Assembly: GCA_902622575.1 (NCBI GenBank)
Contig: CACNQJ010000003.1
Span: 62,001-126,000, forward strand
DNA length: 64,000 nt
From: an uncultured Bacteroidota bacterium
Lineage (GTDB): Bacteria > Bacteroidota > Bacteroidia > Flavobacteriales > Flavobacteriaceae
Direction: 5' to 3'
Of the stretch, positions 60,439-64,000 are shown piece by piece; position 1 is the stretch's first letter, and the number at the start of each line of letters is the position of its first letter. Both the position numbers and the translations under genes were made by a program. Below the pieces are notes generated by a model. It had not been told where the DNA came from. It made no database searches and was given only the letters and a program-made list of their open reading frames with translations.

Positions 60439-61506
60439 TTAAGCTTTATCTATTTTATCTTTAATCCAATCACCAACCTCATTAGTTGTTGATGCTTTAT
60501 CTTTTTCAATAAGGTCTGGTGTTACTATTTTTTCTTTTACAGACTCACTAACAGCAGCTCTTATTATCTGTGCTTCACGGCTTAAATTAAAACTACGCTC
60601 AAACATCATAGATGCTGATAAAATTGTAGCTAATGGATTAGCGATGTTTTTTCCTTTTGCTTTCGGATAAGATCCATGAATTGGTTCATATACAGAAGTT
60701 TTTAAACCAACAGATGCTGAGGGCATTAACCCCATTGAGCCCGAAATTACAGAGGCCTCATCTGTTAAGATATCTCCAAATAAGTTGCTAGTAATCAGAA
60801 CATCATAAGTTTTAGGTGAATGAATCAGTCTCATTGCAACTGCGTCAACAAATTCATAGCTTACGTCAATGTCAGGGTAGTCTTTTTCCATTGACTGGAC
60901 TGTTTTTCTCCACAATCTAGAGGTTTCTAAAACGTTAGCTTTATCAATGCAACAAAGCTTTTTCAATCTTTTTCCAGCCAATTCAAATCCTATTTTTGCA
61001 AGTCTTCTTATCTCATCTTGGTTATATTCACATGTATCAAATGCATAGTTTTTAACAGAATTTGTTCCTCTTTTTCCAAAGTAAATACCACCAGTCAATT
61101 CACGTACAAAAATTAAATCTGTGCCCTTTACAATACTTTTTTTTATTGGAGACATTTCCAATAGTGATTCAAATGTGAAAGTAGGTCTAATGTTTGCATA
61201 GAGCCCTAATTCTTTTCTCATTTTTAATAAACCATCTTCAGGTCTAATATCAACAGAGGGGTCATTATCAAACTTTGGATCACCTACAGCTCCAAAAAGC
61301 ACAGCATCTGAATTTAAACAAATTTCATGAGTTTTAGATGGATATGGATTACCTAATTTTTCTATTGCTGTTGCTCCAACAAGCCCTGTTTTCCATGTAA
61401 TTGAGTGACCAAACTTTTTTGCGACAACATCGCATATTTTAACAGCCTCTGAGATGACCTCGGGACCAATACCGTCGCCTGGCAACAAACCAATTTTCAA
61501 ATCCAT
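60439..61506 (-). CDS. leuB: 3-isopropylmalate dehydrogenase
   Basis: A 355-residue enzyme of leucine synthesis oxidising 3-isopropylmalate with NAD. The N-terminal LLPGDGIGPEVISE, LRKELGLYANIRP, FVRELTGGIYFG, the substrate lysine in CIDKANVLE and SNLFGDILTDEAS are family marks, and EPIHGSYPKAKGKNIANP is near the C-terminus. It is the last gene of the leu operon, 2 bp after the leuA-type gene. Confidence 0.96.
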   Translation of the reverse strand: MDLKIGLLPGDGIGPEVISEAVKICDVVAKKFGHSITWKTGLVGATAIEKLGNPYPSKTHEICLNSDAVLFGAVGDPKFDNDPSVDIRPEDGLLKMRKELGLYANIRPTFTFESLLEMSPIKKSIVKGTDLIFVRELTGGIYFGKRGTNSVKNYAFDTCEYNQDEIRRLAKIGFELAGKRLKKLCCIDKANVLETSRLWRKTVQSMEKDYPDIDVSYEFVDAVAMRLIHSPKTYDVLITSNLFGDILTDEASVISGSMGLMPSASVGLKTSVYEPIHGSYPKAKGKNIANPLATILSASMMFERSFNLSREAQIIRAAVSESVKEKIVTPDLIEKDKASTTNEVGDWIKDKIDKA

Positions 61507-61508
61507 AA

Positions 61509-63026
61509 TTAAATAATATTTAACATCTTTTCGGTTGCTTTAATCGCTGAAACTGTTTGGTCTAAATCAAGGCCTCTTGTTATAAATTCTTTTTCTGAAC
61601 TTTTCCAAGTTATGAATGTTTCACAAAGTGCATCGGAGTGGCTTCCAGGGGGAATAGAAACTGAGTAATCTGTTAGCAGGGGTAGAGGTATTCCATTTTT
61701 TTGGTAAAGTTTTTTAACTGCATTCATAAATGCATCAAACTGTCCATCACCCTTACCCTTTTCCGAGTATGTTTTACCTTCAATTTCAATTTGAATATCA
61801 GCAGAAGGTCTTTTATTTTTTTTATGTCTTAAAAAGTATGATTTAATTTTAATTTTTTCTTTAATACTTCGTGTATTTAGAACATCAGAAATAATATATG
61901 GAAGATCTTCAGCAGTTACTCTTTCTTTCTTGTCTCCCAGTTCAATAATTTTTTCAGTTACTTTTTTTAAACTCTGATCAGAAAGTTTCAAACCAAGCTC
62001 ATCAATATTTTTCTTAATATTAGCCTTTCCTGATGTTTTACCAAGGGCATATTTTCTTTTTCTTCCAAATCTTTCAGGTAATAAATCATTATAATAGAGG
62101 TTTTTTTTACTATCACCATCAGCATGAATCCCAGCAGTTTGAGTGAATACAAAGTCACCTACGACAGGCTTATTGGGTGGAATTCTAAAACCACTGAATG
62201 TTGATACCAACTTGCTAACTCTAAACAGAGCCTCTTCATTAATAGCTATTTCATAATCAATTAAAAAATCTTTTATGGAAGCAACAATGCTTGCCATTGG
62301 AGTATTTCCTGCTCTTTCTCCCATACCATTAATTGTGGTGTGTATCCCATGACACCCAGCTTTTAACGCCTCTAATGTGTTTGCAACACTCAGGTCATAA
62401 TCATTATGACCATGAAAATCAAAGTGAAGATTGGGGTATCTTTTGGTAACTTCATGTAAAAATGAAAAAGTTTCATCTGGATTTAAAATTCCAAGGGTAT
62501 CAGGTAATAAAACTCTCTTGACGGGTGTTTTTTTTAAGAAATCTAAAAAATCGAATACATATTTTTTAGAACTTTTCATGCCATTACTCCAATCTTCTAA
62601 ATAAATATTAGTTTCAATTTTATTTTTTTTTGCAATATCAATAATTTTTTCAATATCATTAAAGTGTTCTTGCGGAGTCTTATTCAATTGATATTTTAAA
62701 TGATTAATTGACCCTTTTGAAAGTAGATTTTGAACTTTTGCACCAGCTTTATTCATCCATTCAATAGAAATACCTTCATCAATAAAGGTCAATATTTCTA
62801 TTTTATGATCCAGATTTTCTGTTTTTGCCCAATTAATAATTTTTTTTACTGCATTAAATTCACCACTCGAAACTCTAGCAGATCCAACCTCAATCCTATC
62901 TACATTAAGGTCTTTTAGAAGAAGCTTAGATATTGTTAGCTTTTCATATTCTGAGAAAGACATTCCAGAGGTTTGTTCACCATCTCTCAGAGTTGTATCC
63001 ATTATTTCAATTTTTTTCTTTTTCAC
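61509..63026 (-). CDS. leuA: 2-isopropylmalate synthase family (possibly citramalate synthase)
   Basis: A 505-residue member of the HMGL-like/IPMS group. The catalytic TIM barrel starts with DTTLRDGEQTSG, holds FDFHGHNDYDLSVAN (metal-binding His pair) and GMGERAGNTPMASIV, and a C-terminal LeuA-type regulatory domain follows after about residue 380. The linker HADGDSKKNLYYNDLLPERFG is typical of the flavobacterial version. Its place between leuD and leuB favours leucine synthesis; a citramalate synthase cannot be ruled out from sequence alone. Confidence 0.88.
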   Translation of the reverse strand: MKKKKIEIMDTTLRDGEQTSGMSFSEYEKLTISKLLLKDLNVDRIEVGSARVSSGEFNAVKKIINWAKTENLDHKIEILTFIDEGISIEWMNKAGAKVQNLLSKGSINHLKYQLNKTPQEHFNDIEKIIDIAKKNKIETNIYLEDWSNGMKSSKKYVFDFLDFLKKTPVKRVLLPDTLGILNPDETFSFLHEVTKRYPNLHFDFHGHNDYDLSVANTLEALKAGCHGIHTTINGMGERAGNTPMASIVASIKDFLIDYEIAINEEALFRVSKLVSTFSGFRIPPNKPVVGDFVFTQTAGIHADGDSKKNLYYNDLLPERFGRKRKYALGKTSGKANIKKNIDELGLKLSDQSLKKVTEKIIELGDKKERVTAEDLPYIISDVLNTRSIKEKIKIKSYFLRHKKNKRPSADIQIEIEGKTYSEKGKGDGQFDAFMNAVKKLYQKNGIPLPLLTDYSVSIPPGSHSDALCETFITWKSSEKEFITRGLDLDQTVSAIKATEKMLNII

Positions 63027-63027
63027 T

Positions 63028-63624
63028 TTATAATGGATTTTTGTTTGAAAATTCTTGAATTTTATCTTTTATATTCAGCAGGTAGTCGATGTCATCATAA
63101 CCATTTAGAAGATTGTTCTTTTTGTAGCTATTGATTTCAAAACTTTCTATTAATGAACTTCCATCAACCCTGACAATTTGTTGTTTAAGGTCCACTATCA
63201 AAATAGAATTAGGATTTTCAAAAACAACCTCAAATATTTTTTCTAAGAATCCTGAGGATACCTGTACTGGCAAGACTCCGATGTTTAAACAATTATTTTT
63301 AAATATATCTGCAAAGAAACTAGAAATAACACATCTAAATCCATAATCATATATAGCCCATGCAGCATGTTCCCTTGATGACCCAGATCCAAAATTTTTA
63401 CCACCAACTAAAATTTTTCCTGAATATTTTTTATTGTTCAAAACGAATTCGTCTTTTTTTGAGTTATCCTCGTGATATCTCCAGTCTCTAAATAAATTAT
63501 CACCAAATCCAATTCTTTCAGTTGCCTTTAAAAATCTAGCAGGAATTATCTGATCGGTATCTACATTCTCAATTGGTAGAGGGACAGCAGTACTTTTTAA
63601 TACGTTGAATTTATCGTAACCCAT
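63028..63624 (-). CDS. leuD: 3-isopropylmalate dehydratase small subunit
   Basis: The 198-residue partner of LeuC that isomerises 2- to 3-isopropylmalate. NVDTDQIIPARFLK is the N-terminal motif, and GKNFGSGSSREHAAWAIYDYGF is the swivelling-domain signature (core FGSGSSREHA). INIGVLPV-type segment is seen as CLNIGVLPVQ. It lies 4 bp after leuC. Confidence 0.95.
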   Translation of the reverse strand: MGYDKFNVLKSTAVPLPIENVDTDQIIPARFLKATERIGFGDNLFRDWRYHEDNSKKDEFVLNNKKYSGKILVGGKNFGSGSSREHAAWAIYDYGFRCVISSFFADIFKNNCLNIGVLPVQVSSGFLEKIFEVVFENPNSILIVDLKQQIVRVDGSSLIESFEINSYKKNNLLNGYDDIDYLLNIKDKIQEFSNKNPL

Positions 63625-63628
63625 GCAT

Positions 63629-64000
63629 CTATACTGTTAGTTTCCTTGGGTCAGTTATTTTACCGGTTATTGCGGCAGCTGCTGCTACGATGGGACTGGC
63701 TAATAATGTTCTTGAACCTGGACCTTGTCTACCCTCAAAATTTCTGTTAGATGTACTGACTGCATATTTTCCTTGAGGTATCTTATCTTCATTCATAGCT
63801 AAGCAAGCAGAGCAGCCTGGCTCTCTTAATTCAAATCCTGAGTCATTTAAAATAGCTAACAAGCCTTCTTCTTTAATGGCTTTCTCAACTTTGTGAGATC
63901 CAGGAACAAGCCATGCTGTAACGTTTGGATTCTTTTTCTTTCCTTTAACAATGTTAGTAAATGCCCTAAAATCTTCTATTCTACCATTAGTACAGCTTCC
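63629..64000 (-). CDS. leuC: 3-isopropylmalate dehydratase large subunit (N-terminal part outside window)
   Basis: The frame is open to the window edge; about 123 C-terminal residues are visible. [11 protein letters not shown] and [12 protein letters not shown] carry cysteines of the 4Fe-4S cluster; [14 protein letters not shown] is the C-terminal signature of aconitase-family LeuC. It is the first visible gene of the minus-strand leuC-leuD-leuA-leuB operon. Confidence 0.95.
   Translation of the reverse strand, partial: GSCTNGRIEDFRAFTNIVKGKKKNPNVTAWLVPGSHKVEKAIKEEGLLAILNDSGFELREPGCSACLAMNEDKIPQGKYAVSTSNRNFEGRQGPGSRTLLASPIVAAAAAITGKITDPRKLTV

Overview
The window is a gene-dense stretch of chromosome from a low-GC member of the Bacteroidetes, most likely a streamlined marine Flavobacteriaceae-type bacterium. 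This is inferred from several signs: a fused SecDF, a tmRNA whose tag reads GENKYALAA, TonB receptors paired with HmuY-like and DUF4249 lipoproteins, an Rpb6-like omega subunit, a DUF4835 protein, general absence of Shine-Dalgarno sequences, and promoters resembling the Bacteroidetes TTTG / TAnnTTTG type. No rRNA, tRNA, CRISPR, prophage or insertion sequence was found. Genes abut or overlap at nearly every junction, and only two convincing intrinsic terminators were seen.

Layout. 1-3682: a haem-uptake locus with the 3' part of a TonB receptor, an opposed AraC-type regulator and an HmuY-like haem lipoprotein, closed by a terminator. 3694-6883: an exported three-gene operon (SnoaL-like, tandem DUF1080, Gfo/Idh/MocA oxidoreductase) that looks like extracytoplasmic sugar or 3-keto-sugar metabolism. 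6886-9226 (minus): a Ste24-like CAAX protease, a small membrane protein and a DUF1295 methyltransferase/reductase-fold membrane protein. 9268-12922: an exported S9 peptidase and a SAM methyltransferase. 13032-14975 (minus): tmRNA, kdsA and an FtsE-type ATPase. 15102-22764 (plus): asnB, then gyrB-mdh-secDF. 22765-31072 (minus): degP-like protease, trmD, rplS, icd, a TonB receptor with DUF4249 lipoprotein, murQ and an SRPBCC-like protein. 31165-33657 (plus): dapF, mltG and a lysozyme-like exported protein. 33654-35075 (minus): dnaA. 35240-36605: a thioesterase and ribD, convergent.

36650-50035 (plus) is an unbroken co-directional run of fourteen genes: GNAT, prmC, ligA, DUF6913-like, dapA, bamD, rpoZ-like, coaBC, DUF4835, recN, fabI, coaE, histidine kinase, response regulator. 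50037-53617 holds xerD-like, aroQ, lpdA and two msrB genes (one cytoplasmic, one exported). 53669-60434 (plus) holds an MFS/UMF1 transporter, lon, cmk and rpsA. 60439-64000 (minus) is a leuC-leuD-leuA-leuB leucine operon; leuC is cut by the window edge.

Most of the content is core housekeeping: cell envelope (dapA, dapF, mltG, bamD, kdsA, murQ), replication and repair (dnaA, gyrB, ligA, recN), CoA and fatty acid synthesis, translation, and leucine synthesis. The less ordinary signals are non-coding or organisational. They are nested perfect inverted repeats upstream of hmuY; a terminator only 11 nt before the next operon; a hairpin abutting the start codon of the lysozyme-like gene; a palindrome and a T10A10 tract upstream of dnaA; a two-hairpin leader plus an in-frame 27-bp minisatellite in rpsA; and the Ste24/DUF1295 pairing.
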